Source of the DNA: Siderastrea siderea
Taxonomy: Eukaryota > Cnidaria > Anthozoa > Scleractinia > Rhizangiidae
NCBI GenBank assembly: GCA_964030785.1
Contig: OZ034979.1
Coordinates: 37,898,984 to 37,962,983, forward strand
Length of the DNA: 64,000 bases
Reading direction: 5' to 3'
The notes beneath the pieces are model-generated. The model was given only the letters and a program-made list of their open reading frames with translations, was not told the DNA's origin and ran no database searches. Both the position numbers and the translations under genes were made by a program. Every line of letters starts with the position of its first letter. Position 1 is the stretch's first letter. This document shows, piece after piece, positions 42,478 through 53,910 of this stretch.

Positions 42478-44749
42478 ACACGCGACATTGTATGACTTCG
42501 AAGCATACGGAGATAAAAATCAGAGGAAGGAGCCGACAGGCATGCTTACGATCGAGAACACACACGTACCAATCTCGGTGAGCATTGGGGACACCCTCGA
42601 ACGCGAGCCAACACACATTTGTGAAAAAAATCCAGTGGAGCTGGTTCGCAAGTTTATGGAAGAACTGGAGCGGCGCGGGAAAAACATCCGGACCAAAGTA
42701 AGAGCAGCGTTTATGCCTGACGATATGGAGATGCTTCCAAAAGCGCAGCGCATCAAAATCGAAGAATGGTGTAATCAGGTGCCAGTTCTCGGGTTCAACT
42801 CCGGGCGATACGATTTGAACCTGATCAGAGAGAATTTCGCGGAGCGCCTATCTGACACAACCGGTAAAGTAAGAGTAGCAAAAAATGGAAACAAGATCAT
42901 GTTCATTCTGACGAACAACTTTCGCTTTCTCGACATCATTAACTACTTAGGTCCGGGTACCAGCTATGAGAAATGGGTGAAAGCCTACGAATGCGAAACT
43001 GTAAAATCCTGGTTTCCGTACGAGTGGTTTGACACTCCTGATAAACTTGATTTTCGCGGACTTCCGAAATATGAGGATTGGTATTCGAAGCTGAAGGGCG
43101 ACTATGTTCTCAAGCGGGAGGAATCGGAGGGGTGCCAGCGTCTGTTCAAAGAAAAGGGCATGTGCACCTTCGCAGACTGGCTACGTTACTACAATAATCT
43201 CGATGTGGCTCCTGGCCTCGAGGCTCTGGAAAAGATGCGTGCTTTCTATACTGATAAGGGAATCGATATTTTGAAAGACGCTGTTAGTATCCCAGGTGTT
43301 AGTTTACATTACTTGCTCCGCGGATGTGTTGAGAGGGGCGCGGATCTTTACAGCCCGGACAAAGAAGCGTATGAGATGCTGAAAGAAGCTGTTGTCGGTG
43401 GCCCGAGCCTTGTTTTCACAAGATACCATGAAGTTGGAGCCACGAAGATAAGGTCTCATCGAATAGCGGAACCCCGTCTTTGCAAAAATATCGTGGGTTA
43501 CGACGCCAATGCTTTGTACTTGTCAACCATGCTTAGAGACATGCCTTGCGGAAAGGGAAGGGTCGTGCATTATAATAACGAAGCTGCTGCTCCCATACTT
43601 ACACAAAGGCTCAAAGAAGAAAAATGGTTCGGATTTGCAGAAGTCGATATAGAGATCCCTGAGCACTTGCGCCCAAAGTTTGAGGAGGTGTGCCCATTCT
43701 TCTACAACAAAGAGGTACCAATTGAAGCAGTGCCACAGCATATGCTTGATTACCTGAAGCGCACGGGGCGAAAGCGCGGAGACGGGAGAAAACTCACGGG
43801 AGCATTGTCCGCAAAGAAGATATTATTATACGCTCCTCTACTTAGATGGTATCTTGAGCATGGAGCAGTGATCACAAATGTTTATCGGACGATTGACTAC
43901 CAACCAACTAAGATATTCACTTGGTTTGTGGAGCAGGTGACGGAGGCGCGCCGGACTGGAGACGTGGAAAAAAGCAAGGCGCTGCTGGCCGAGGTGTTCA
44001 AGCTGTTAGGAAATAGCGGGTACGGGAAGCTCATCGAAGCCTTGGAGCGGCAAACAAACATCATTTACACCAAAGACGAGAAGGTAGTCGACAGAGCCTT
44101 GCGAAGCGCATATTTCAGTGATCTTGACGAGATCGGGCAGGCGTTTGAGCTGGAAAGCCGAAAGCCTTGGATCACAGTCAGAAGACCATTTCAGGTAGGA
44201 ATAGCTGTATATCAACTGGCAAAGCTTCGAATGCTTGAATTCTATTATGACTTTCTTGACAGGTATTTTGACAGAAGAGATTTCGAATTGATTCAGATGG
44301 ACACAGACAGCAATTACATGGCAATCAGCGCAGAAAAGTTGGAAGACATCGTCAAACCAGAGCTGCAAACAGAATTTGAGGCAAAAAAGCAAGAGTGGTT
44401 AGCTTGGGACAAGTGGAGCAGTCGGACCCCTGGGCTCTTTAAACTCGAGTGTGAAGGCAGCAGAATGATTGCACTCTGCTCAAAATGTTATTTCGTCGAT
44501 GAACCTGAGGGCGAAAAAAATAAGTTCAGCACGAAAGGGATGTCAAAGAAACAGAACAAGATCACGTGGCAGCGTTTCAGGTCAGCTTTGGACGGCAGCA
44601 GGGACAGGGCAGCGAACATTGGTTTTCGCATGAACAACGGGAGGATGGTTACGTACGAACAGCAGAAGCTGGGGCTGAGCGCTTACTACGACAAACGCTG
44701 GGTATTGGAAGACGGCATTCACACAGAACCGATCGAGTTTCATGGTTAG
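42478..44749 (+). pseudogene. polB: Element 1 DNA polymerase B, segment 3 of 3
   Basis: Continues the frame of segments 1 and 2 (GCG codon shared across the cut) and is open to TAG 44747-44749. ExoI YDFEAYG opens the segment. ExoII FNSGRYD, ExoIII NNLDVAPG, motif A GYDANALY, motif B LLGNSGYGK and motif C QMDTDSNYM (about residue 1156 of 1,304) follow. Without the two insertions the gene has no internal stop. Its TAG overlaps the TAA of the convergent integrase gene. Confidence 0.92.
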
Positions 44750-45742
44750 ATTGCCGGTGGTAGCTGTGTATCTGGAGGGACAACCAAAAGCTCTTCGCGG
44801 ACAAACCCGCGTTTTGGTCCGTCAAACAAATAATAGAGAACCGGTGCATTTGGTTTTATCATAATCTTTTCAATCTTGTAACCTTTCAGAGACCAGATTG
44901 GGTCGGTAGCTCTTCGCCGGCCACCTTCAAATTCACCGGGTTGATAGAGATAGCGAACACTTAAACCGGAGGGGAGCTTCTTTTCGTTTACACCAACGGG
45001 TCTAAGGGGTCGAGGGCTTAGATGGAACAGTTTTCTCTTTGATGGCCTCAACGGGTTTCTGACCGGTCAGTCGAGTGACTTCTTTATTCAAAGCTGAAAT
45101 AACAGCGGGCAGTCGGGCCACCCATTCAGTCGATCTTTTGTCGTCTGGGAGGCACATTTCAACCCCATATTGGTGTCCAAACAGTCGTTCACCCAGGGTG
45201 CGGTTGAATCTTTCAACGATAGCTTGTTCACGGTGAATATCCACACGGCCGCGTCTAACCTCGACATTATGTTTCGAAAGAAGTTGATTCACAGCGCCCA
45301 TAAACTCACGACCAGGATCGATCTGAAGCAGTTTCGGCCACTTCAAAGGACCACGACTATAAATCCGTTCCAGAGCAGCTGCGACTTCTTTGGCCTCTTT
45401 TGTGGTCAACGGTTCGGCCTCTTTGTGTCGAGAGGCCACATCTACCACTGTGAGGGCATATTTAAAAGTTTTACGGGAGCGTGGTGGGCGATCGTGTGGG
45501 AGATACAGAAGATCGGCTTGGTGAACTTTGTTTCGAACAGGAACATCAAATTTCGGTCTTGGGATGTACCGTGGGGCTGGTAAATAAACCTGCCAAAGAG
45601 CTTGCTTCATCAACCAGTTTCGAGCCACATCTTCCGAGACTTTCGCTGCCTGGGCTAATTTCTTAATCGCTGCAAACCCTTTTCAATACCCTTGCGGGCT
45701 GTAATAAATGTTTGACAACCTATTGAAAATGCGCGCGCTCAT
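44746..45742 (-). pseudogene. Integrase, nonsense plus frameshift
   Basis: Start ATG 45742. Codon 20 is TGA (45685-45683) where element 2 has Trp. The core is then open with all three catalytic residues (HQADLLYL, IDPGREFMG, QAIVERFNRTL). A ~4-nt deletion near 45005-45012 shifts the C-terminal domain, which ends at 44746. The core is more complete than in element 3. Confidence 0.88.
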
Positions 45743-45763
45743 TGTATACCATACAATAAAAAA

Positions 45764-46534
45764 ATGGACGACCCATTTGGTTGTTTGCAAGGTGTGAAAA
45801 TCTCGTCAAAAATGATGCAAGAAATATTGCAAAAAAGAAATGGATTACACTTATGCCTATTATCAAATAGGATTAATCGTTGTCCTTCATGCAAGGAGCA
45901 ACTAGTTTATGTGGTGAATGAGTTCTGTCGTGAATGTCCAAAATGTGGTAGAGTGTTTGAATGTGATGATGATGATGAACAGTTCCAAGAAGAAAATCGG
46001 GGAAGAAGTTCCACTGCGCCTCCTACGACTAATGTTCATTTAAAAAATATTTTTCGGAAATGGAACATTGACAAAATGTTTTCTTCCAGCGAGGTCGCTT
46101 TTCTGGGTAAGGTTATTGCTCAATTTCAGGAGATAACCGGCAACTCAGTGAACTACCCCTGTTTTCTGCACAATTATTTTGAAATGGTACCTTCTGAATG
46201 CTGGCCCCACAAAAAAGAAATTATGGAATCTATTTCTCATCACCTTCCTAAAACCTTTGAAAGCAGGCGGCGCGCAAAACAGGAGTTTGAAAAGTGGTGG
46301 AGCACTACTTCAAGCCCAACCCCAACTTTTGTTTCAAATGAATCGTGTTCCTGGCAGCCGCATGACCCCACTGCCTTTGTTTCAACGGAACTGCGTCAAG
46401 AGCCTTCACCATTTTTTTGTCCGCTTTGTGTTTGCAATTTTTTCATTTTCACCGTATTTTTTGCTTCGGTTCGAACAAACACCATAGTCCACGTCTTGTT
46501 GCATTGCGATTGCGTCTGTTGCCCCTGTTGGTAG
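45764..46534 (+). pseudogene. Zinc-ribbon protein fused to antisense of PLA2 gene
   Basis: Residues 1-~182 match the element 2 zinc-ribbon protein (CPSC, CPKCG, SVNYPCF). After EKWW the frame reads through sequence that is antisense to the PLA2 gene, because a deletion removed both gene ends. The last ~70 residues are therefore not a natural domain. Confidence 0.7.
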
Positions 46535-47130
46535 TTGATATATTTCCCGAATCTGACCCGTTTCTGGATCGTAGTTCACCTGCTGTTCAAGGGGATTATA
46601 TGGCCCGGTATAATTATGCCCCGGTAATGTCCAACCCCGTTTTGGTTTAGGAAGTTTTCCTATTGCTGCATGTATATCAAACCCAGCCCCATCTAAATCA
46701 GGTCTGTCAGTTTTGTAACGTAGGTTTGGTCGAACTTTAGTTGAAAGTTGATCTAACATTTCACTACCAACTTTTTCAATGACTGGGCGGGCTTTGTTCA
46801 GCGTGTAATTTATTGCTTTCTTTTGCAGTTTGGGGTATCTCATAGCTTCAGAAGCGTAATATCGTCCAGCTTCAAAACTTTTTTTCGCAAGAAATGGGAT
46901 CCCTTTTGTAATAGCTAGATCACCCACCGCCATGGCAACGTCGCCAAATATACCACTGCCCTCCGCGCGGGAGGGTTCACCTAGTTTCCCGGCATAAAAC
47001 GTGTTTTCGTTATTCCGCAACTAGCGCATTTTACTTTCAAGAGTTTTCGATTGTTCTTTGTGATTACAACCTTTTCACTTCCCTGCACATTGGGCGTGTG
47101 CCGTTTTTCTTTCACACAGTACACTTCCAT
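46310..47130 (-). pseudogene. PLA2-domain protein (long form), inactive
   Basis: Start ATG 47130, with the DUF5679-like leader ending in CASCG. A shift near 46990-46975 and loss of the C-terminal ~80 codons break it. It has an extra ~85 residues (GIFGDVAMAVGDLAITKG onward) absent from elements 2 and 3. The active-site segment reads QQDVDYGVC: the catalytic His is Gln and the second Asp is Gly, so the domain is catalytically dead. Confidence 0.78.
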
Positions 47131-47140
47131 TGTATATATC

Positions 47141-47577
47141 TTATGAAAAATAATTCTTTACTATTTGCTCGTTTTGAGGTAAATCGTTGGAGAACATTTT
47201 CAAAATATCGACGAAACTGGTGCCTTTGTTTCTTTCGTTTAAAAAGAGAAGGCAGTAGTAACCACATCTCACACTTTGTTCCCATTGAATTTGGTTATCA
47301 TTTCTGAAAAAATGTTTGATTCCGTGCATTGACATTTCTTTTTCCCATTCCAAAGGTGGCGGAAGCCCAAATGAATCAAAATACTCGTACGTGCCATTTT
47401 TGGCATGCCAACAACACACCCAATGAGTTCCCAAACTTCCAAAATCATCCAAGTTGATAATACATGGAGGATGAAACATGGGTTTTGTTTCGTTTCTGCT
47501 AAAAATACCTTTTATAGGGATTCGTAAAAAGTTGCACCATTTTCTGAGGTCAATGTTGGATAGAGGTTTATCTTCAA
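47141..47577 (-). pseudogene. Adenain-like protease, no start codon
   Basis: His (GTHW), Asp (YFDSFG), Gln (WEQS) and Cys (CGYYC) are all kept and the frame is open to 47141. Upstream the frame opens only at the A8 run where the small virion gene ends. The first ATG (47479) lies ~17 residues before the catalytic His, too late for a complete domain. Here the frame relation to the upstream gene is +1 rather than -1 as in element 3. Confidence 0.72.
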
Positions 47578-48263
47578 ACTTTATTTTTTTTCAAATAATC
47601 ATCCCAAGTTCCAAAAAAGGGGGAAGGTCGCATTTGCATTCCTCCTCCCTTTGGAGGTAATCGTCGTGGTCGTGAGCGTGGTGGTTGAGTTTGCAAACCT
47701 TTTCCAATTACTTTTTTGACTAAGTCGATAGTCAAAGGTATTCCAATTGACGCTAACATACCAAGAAAACCACCGTACTGTGCTGAACCTCCCTTTACAA
47801 AACCTTGTCCAACAAGATATTGTTCTGCCGCCTTTTTCTGAGTAGGAGTCATTTGCTGGACAAGTTTATAAAGCTCAATTTCCTTCGGCCCAAAACGCTT
47901 TCCGAATATCTTTTTCAGCACCTTTTCAGCGCCGAAACTCAAACCTGCACCTGCTAATGCCCCAAGGGCTGGCTTTATCAAAGGTCGTGCCAAACCTAGC
48001 ACAGCAGAAAACAAATTTCCACCACGCTGCGCAGTAATTTGAATCTGGGTCTGGCTTAATTTTAGCTCAACCCCTTTCCCTGCCGCTGCGGTTTGCTTCA
48101 GTCGCGAGATTTGAATAGCAGTGAGAAGGAGTTCGTCACAGCGCCCAATTTGGCCTGGTTTAACTCTCAGAGTAACAGCTGTCTTCGAAACATAAGCTTT
48201 TTAAAGTTTCTTTTTCTGACCATCAGTCAGAACGATTTTATATGGATGATAAGTTGTGCTCAT
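47574..48263 (-). pseudogene. Small virion protein (long form), one nonsense codon
   Basis: Start ATG 48263 (MSTTYHPYKI). Codon 21 is TAA (48203-48201) where relatives have CAA (Gln). Otherwise open to 47574. The long form has a hydrophobic Gly/Ala/Leu region (LIKPALGALAGAGLSFGAEK), then GGFLGMLASIGIPL and GKGLQ, ending GTWDDYLKK. The hydrophobic region is missing in elements 2 and 3, suggesting it is dispensable or lineage-specific. Confidence 0.68.
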
Positions 48264-48301
48264 AGTGCGTGTATATTATATTCAGAATTTTTTCATTTTT
48301 T

Positions 48302-49798
48302 CTAGACGACAACAAGCTCATTACCAATTTGTTCCAGCACAAATTCTTCTTCATTCAAAGTCACAGCAAAGATTTTATAATTTTGAGCGTTAGCGGCTTC
48401 GTTCAGTCTGTAATGGAATTCGAGCTTTTTTGGGTCGCCTGTCACACTTTCTTTGGTATTTCGTAGATCAAAGTAGATGATTGGGTATAACTTCTCAAAG
48501 TTGGCGATCTGCAGCTGAACGCCGGTGTTGTAGTCGTTCTTTCTGTATCTGAAATTTATCAAATCATTCAAAATTCTTATTTTGAAGTCATGATCGTAAT
48601 CAAGCTCAGGGTAAAAGCTTGCGCCGTATTGGAGGCGGCAAGTGTCCAATCTTGCCGAGTTATCACCATCGATATCAAATGTGTCAAAGATGGAAGGGTT
48701 TTGTGTGTAAGAATTTTCTTTCCGACTTTGTTGAAAGAATATAAAGACATGCTTGGGGTTTTTTATCCCAGATGTAATCAACCACCTACCATTCGCATCC
48801 CTTCGGGAGCTGCTCGCAGACAAAACTTCTTTCAAGTATTTCCATTGGGTTGGCTTCAAGAAATTTTCATTGGCCAGGGTCTGTCCTTTACCAGTTAAAT
48901 GTAATTGTGGGACCCACAACTCAAATTTACGGACAACAATCCTTCGAGCTGTTCCATCGTTTTGGTAAATCATTTCTCTGTCGTCTTGTAGATCAATTTC
49001 AAGCTCAAGTTGCATTGGTGGCAGCAGCCTTTCGGAAAGACCTTCGAAGAAGGAGTATCGGTTCAAAGGGATAATTGTCTGAACTATCTCGCCTCCATGT
49101 GATAGAAGCGCCCTTGACCGCATTCCAAGATTTGTCGCATTGTTATCAGTCGCTGTGGTGGCGTCAGAGTCAAGATACCAAAACTGATTTTTTGCCACGC
49201 TTCTCGAAAAATCGTCCGAAAAGTCAAGCAGGTTTTTGATGAAAATAACCTTGTGGATATTGATCAGATCGCAGTGGATAAACACCCAATCAACGCCTCT
49301 TGTGATATTTGGGACTTTTCTTCCGACACTATCTCCACTCAAGATACTTTTCCCATAACCAAGCAATTCAGAGAAAGATCCTTGAGACAAGTCAAGCTCA
49401 TAATCTTCATGCATCAAAATGACAACCCTGTAAATTGTCAGATCGAAGTGAAGATTGAAAATGAAATCACTGTCTTTGCCTTTCGGGTCTACTTTACCGG
49501 TGTGGCTCTGAAGAAAATGGTTGATGTCTTTGTAATCATACATTCCGTTCAGAAAAGTTAAGGTCTGCCACGCTTCAGTTTTCTTTCTCCAGCGAATTTT
49601 GTTATTATCAAAAGAAGCATCTATGTTGTACCATGAGTAGCTCATTGTGATAAGTTCGTCCAGCACGGCTTTATAGTTTCCTGAATCTAAATAAATCGGA
49701 GATGGAAAATTAATTGTGAAATCATGTGAAACATTCCGTTCTCCGTCACTTTGTAGTTTTGCGAGGCTCGAGTCAAGTAGAAGATCGAAGGACATCAT
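48302..49798 (-). pseudogene. In-frame penton-major capsid deletion fusion
   Basis: One open frame of 498 codons. Residues 1-~178 are the penton N-terminus (MSYSWYNID). From NIHKVIFIKNLLDF on it is the major capsid protein, lacking its first ~107 residues. About 1 kb, including the penton C-terminus, the 126-aa gene and the capsid start, was removed with the frame kept. It is unlikely to fold as either jelly-roll protein. No other capsid copy exists in element 1. Confidence 0.85.
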
Positions 49799-50739
49799 TG
49801 GAATATATAATTAGTAATAATTTTTTTCTTTTGCTTTTTATCGATTGTGCCGAGTTCAACAAGTGAATCAAGCAGATATAACACCTGATTTTTTAGTTTT
49901 ATTGAGCTGTTTCCTGCTTTTATCGATCCTAAGCTCAAGTAAAGTTGGTGGATCAATTTGTCAGCACTAGTGATGCCACTTCCTTCGGTTTCCCAATCTC
50001 GTTCAGAAGAGTCCTCTTCATCGTCTGAAGGCTCAACAAAAGGTCTTCGGCTCGTGACAGCTTTTTCCAGGGAGGTTGGAGGAGATTCTTTACTTTTGTG
50101 TGGGGGTGTAGACTTTAGGCTCTTCTTCCCCTCGTCCAGCTGTTTCGATAGAGGTTGGGTTGCCCTTCTTTGTTCATTGATCCCATCTCTTATTTTTTTT
50201 AGTTCCGCAATGGTTTTGCCTTCCAAACCTAATTTCGATTTTCCTACTGTGTAGTTGGGATCATTTCCGTATTTCGTGATCAGCTGATTGACCGTTGCCA
50301 ACAGGGTTGATTCATGGGGGTATTTTGGCTCAACCGGTCCCGGCATCCCCCACTCTTTTCGTTTGGATGTTTCTTCCATCAGCCGTGGTGGTGGTGGAAA
50401 ATCATCAGCATCATCATCATAAGGGGGTGGTGATGTTGGTTCTGGTGATGGTAGTGGTGATGGGGCTGGTGTTGGGGCATCCGGTCTGAATTCATCACCA
50501 AACGGGTTGATTTCGTCAAATTCATCCATTGTGTAATCAGGACTTTCCTGCACCTCATCCGCAGTGGTGCTGCTCTTTTCCTCAAGCCTTTTTGTAGTAG
50601 GTTTAAAAAGCTCCTCCCCTGAAAGCTGACCAAACTCTTTGTTAATTTTGTTTTTTCTGAATTTTTGGTGAATGTCTTGTGTTTGTTGATCGACCGCCGT
50701 TTTTTCCTTTGCCATTTGTTTCCACTTTGGTAATGACAT
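49795..50739 (-). CDS. PPxY-containing virion-associated protein
   Basis: 314 codons from ATG 50739 (MSLPKWKQMA); an upstream in-frame ATG (50766) lies in the promoter gap. SPPPYDDD gives a PPxY, followed by an acidic tract and the conserved C-terminal helix GNSSIKLKNQVLYLLDSLVEL. Its stop overlaps the ATG of the fused capsid gene. Intact. Confidence 0.65.
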   Translation of the reverse strand: MSLPKWKQMAKEKTAVDQQTQDIHQKFRKNKINKEFGQLSGEELFKPTTKRLEEKSSTTADEVQESPDYTMDEFDEINPFGDEFRPDAPTPAPSPLPSPEPTSPPPYDDDADDFPPPPRLMEETSKRKEWGMPGPVEPKYPHESTLLATVNQLITKYGNDPNYTVGKSKLGLEGKTIAELKKIRDGINEQRRATQPLSKQLDEGKKSLKSTPPHKSKESPPTSLEKAVTSRRPFVEPSDDEEDSSERDWETEGSGITSADKLIHQLYLSLGSIKAGNSSIKLKNQVLYLLDSLVELGTIDKKQKKKIITNYIFQ

Positions 50740-50772
50740 TTTCAGTGTGATTATATAGAGATACAAAAAAAA
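50740..50772. promoter_or_regulatory. Bidirectional promoter between PPxY and ATPase genes
   Basis: 33 bp containing gattatatagagatac between divergent ATGs. Confidence 0.5.
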
Positions 50773-51377
50773 ATGAAGATTCCAAATTATGACCCAGGTG
50801 TTTCAAAGAGTAACTACGCGCAAGGTCACCCTTGTATGCCAGAAGATGTTTTCCGTATGCTTATTTGTGGACCCAGTAATTCTGGTAAAACAAATACATT
50901 GCTATTTATGATTTATAAGTTGTTAGAGTTCGATAAAATTTATTTATTTTTATAAAACCTGCACCAGAACAAATACCAGGATCTTTTACAGACATTTGAT
51001 GAAGAAATAAACCCCAAGGTTGGTTATGAGATTATCGAGGCTTACGGTGATGAAATCATTCCACTAGAAGAGCTTCCGGTGGACAACCAAAAAATTGTTG
51101 TCTTTGATGATCTTGTTTGTGAAAGCAACCAAAACAGAATCATTAATTATTTTATCAACGGGCGGCACAGAAACTGCTGTGTTATTTACCTCACTCAAAC
51201 CTTCTACAAGGTGCCGAAAAACATCCGGGATTTCTTCCACGAGAAAACAAACGGATTGCGGACGAGATAGGTGTTGATCATACCACGTTAGATCGCGCCA
51301 CCGATAAAAAATATTCTTTCTTTTACTATGACAAGCCCCGAAAATTAATGAAAAAAAATTTTGATGAAGATGTATAA
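50773..51377 (+). pseudogene. Packaging ATPase, broken
   Basis: Walker A GPSNSGKT and Walker B IVVFDD remain. A stop/shift follows DKIYLFL (~50953), and a short deletion after VPKNIRD (~51230) removes the segment equivalent to [10 protein letters not shown]. The end (YYDKPRK...DEDV) and TAATG overlap with the fibre start are kept. Confidence 0.85.
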
Positions 51378-53871
51378 TGGGGTATATTAAAAGCCAAATA
51401 GGTGAAACTAGTCAAACGATGAGTGAAAGTGAAAAAGTGGGTCCTCCTGGCCCAGGGGGTCCTACTGGCCCCGAGGGTCCTCCTGGGCCGAAGGGTGACA
51501 AAGGCCCAGCGGGACCACAAGGTTCTTATGGACCAAGGGGTGAAAAAGGTCCCACGGGACCACGAGGTATGATTGGTCCCCAAGGCCAGAAAGGGCCACA
51601 AAGACCCCAGGGTCCAAAAGGCGAAAAAGGTGATCCTGGGCCTGAGGGTAGTGCCAACGGTTCTGCTGATATTGACATGCAAAATAAGTACGAGATTTTG
51701 CGATTAAAAAGCAACCCTTATCCTGTCCAAGGTGATCTGTCAAAGGTAATAAACTATCAGGACACGAGAAATATCTTTCTTTCAAAAAAGGAAGGCGGGA
51801 AAATGGAAGCAAGCATTGATATGAATAATAATACACTCTACAACGTAAAAGACCCAGAACAGGTAGATCAAGCCAGAAACAAAAAGTATGTCGATAATCA
51901 GCTTATAAAACAACTGGATAAAGCAGCTGATATTGATATGAAAAATAATTCGATTATCAATCTTGATCTTCCATCAAACCCAAGAGACGCCGCATGTGTC
52001 GAGTTTGTTAACTACAGAATTGATGACATATCACAAAAAAAGTTTCTCAAATTTGATGGCACTAACAGTATGACTGGAGACTTAAACTTAAATAATAATA
52101 CAATTGTCAACTTACAGACCGATGGCAAAGATCCGAAATCCGCAGTTAATGTTGATTTTATGCAAAGTGAAATAAGATCTATGTCAGATCTTGTCAGTCA
52201 AACAATTCATGAATCCCACATCCCTAGCTCGACAAATAAAAAGGACGCCTTCAGATACTTGATGGAAGACACTGATGTTTTTTCCCGAATCTCCACATCA
52301 AATAAATAAAAAAGCTTACACTCTCAAACTCCTGTTTGAAAAAGACTCACCAAACCAGTACCGGTAACGCCTCGGTTTTAACCTCCATCCACTTCTGGTC
52401 GGTTACTACAAGATGGTTGTGGAATGGTTTCCACCAGAAATGAATGAGGTGAGCGTAACACCACAAGCCACGACGATTTCAATTTCAAATCATTCAACCA
52501 AAACATTCGAGAAGTACACCAAAACAGTTATCCACTTTCACAGATGGGGTAGCTCACCCCCGCGATACATATATCTCGACCTGCACGGCACGGTCCGTGA
52601 TTCATCATTCATAAAAATTGGACATCTGATTGTTTATGGTGTTAAAGAAACAATTTCAAACGTTGATCCAAGTGTCTATGACACCGCCTTTGTTATTGAA
52701 AATGGACAAATGGTAATGCAAACAGACCTTTCTTTCAACGGACACCTACTACGCTCTTCCATTCACCACATAAACGGTTTTTTGAATTCGAAAAAAGAGG
52801 ACAACAAATTTGTTTTAAATGGCGCCGAAATAATTTCATTGCCGGGTGGAGCGATTTTGAAAATTACCGTACCCAAATTGTGAATTAGCCAATCAGAAGC
52901 CTTGTTTACTGTCATGATTTTCAACGATATCAAGTCACTGACCTGATATCCTACGATATCATGGACAGTTTCTAAAACTCGGACTTTTTTGCAGACTTTA
53001 GAGACGAAAATTACAACAGACACCAACGAAACGTAAAACTATTACATTTGTTAAACGAGAAAGTAATTTGTTTAACGGTAACAGAGAAAAAATAAAGTAC
53101 AATTTCGCGCCAAAATTGGACGAGGCCACACTGGCGGGCGCCCGCGTGTACGTTTGCGGACAGCGCAGAAACTTTTTCTTTTAAATTGGAGTCGCATTTT
53201 CCAAATTTCTCTCTAAATTTGGACTTCCAAGATTCCGAAAATGAAACTCCAAACAAAAGAATTATAAAAATGACAGGTGAGGAGTTAGAGAAGAGTGTTA
53301 ACGCATTATTCGTCTCACGGTTCACGCGCTATATGACTAAAACTCCTAACTGATCACGGTAACTGAAAAATAACGCCAGGTTTTAGGACGAATTTGGGCA
53401 CGGTAAATACCTAATCGCACCTTCTTGGTACGCTTCGGCAGCATATTAGGCTCGTTTAGTCTCACCATGGGTATTTTGGCTCGACTACGTCTCGCCAAAA
53501 TACGAACCATAGCTCGACCAAACTCGCCTGATATGCCGCCGAAGCGTACCAAAAAGGTACGATTAGGTATAAACATTGATGTCTATTGCATGCCCTCTAT
53601 AAACCCTCCTTCGGATTCTGATGTCAATATAAATAAACACAAAAGAATATCTTTAAAACTCCAATCATCTTTACGGAGTTTTTTTACTGGAAATCTGAGC
53701 TCTTCAAGAATTTTTACCTCAGCAAAGAGTGGGTGGTATCAGACGATAAACCCAAATTCTTTCCAAATGCCTTCGTCCGGAATTTTGGCAATAGAACTAA
53801 ATATGGGTGCCGACATTTGGAAAAGGTACAGCGCAATTATACTTCTTATCGAGTATCAAACAAGTGCGTGA
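51377..53871 (+). pseudogene. Collagen-like fibre protein, frameshifted and interrupted
   Basis: Shaft and repeats are open from 51377 to 52309 (Gly-X-Y ~22-90, then three DMNNNT-type repeats). A deletion at ~52275 shifts frame. The head is seen in 52413-52880, is cut by foldback insertions (52862-53570), and resumes at ~53572-53871 (YSAIILLIEYQ). Confidence 0.75.
52862..53570. mobile_element. Two nested foldback/MITE-like insertions in the fibre gene
   Basis: Inner boundaries show two inverted repeats. One is taccgtacccaaatt (from ~52864) with aatttgggcacggta (~53393-53407). The other is tacctaatcg...ggcagcatattaggc (53408-53452) with its inverse (53527-53570). Removing both would join fibre-head codons in frame. 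No coding capacity; superfamily unknown. Confidence 0.5.
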
Positions 53872-53910
53872 TCACTTTCCACAAAATTTTTTCATTTATT
53901 ATATATCACA

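Noticed and set aside
46313..46534. Novel C-terminal domain on the element 1 zinc-ribbon protein
   Set aside because: It is the antisense strand of the PLA2 gene brought into frame by a deletion.
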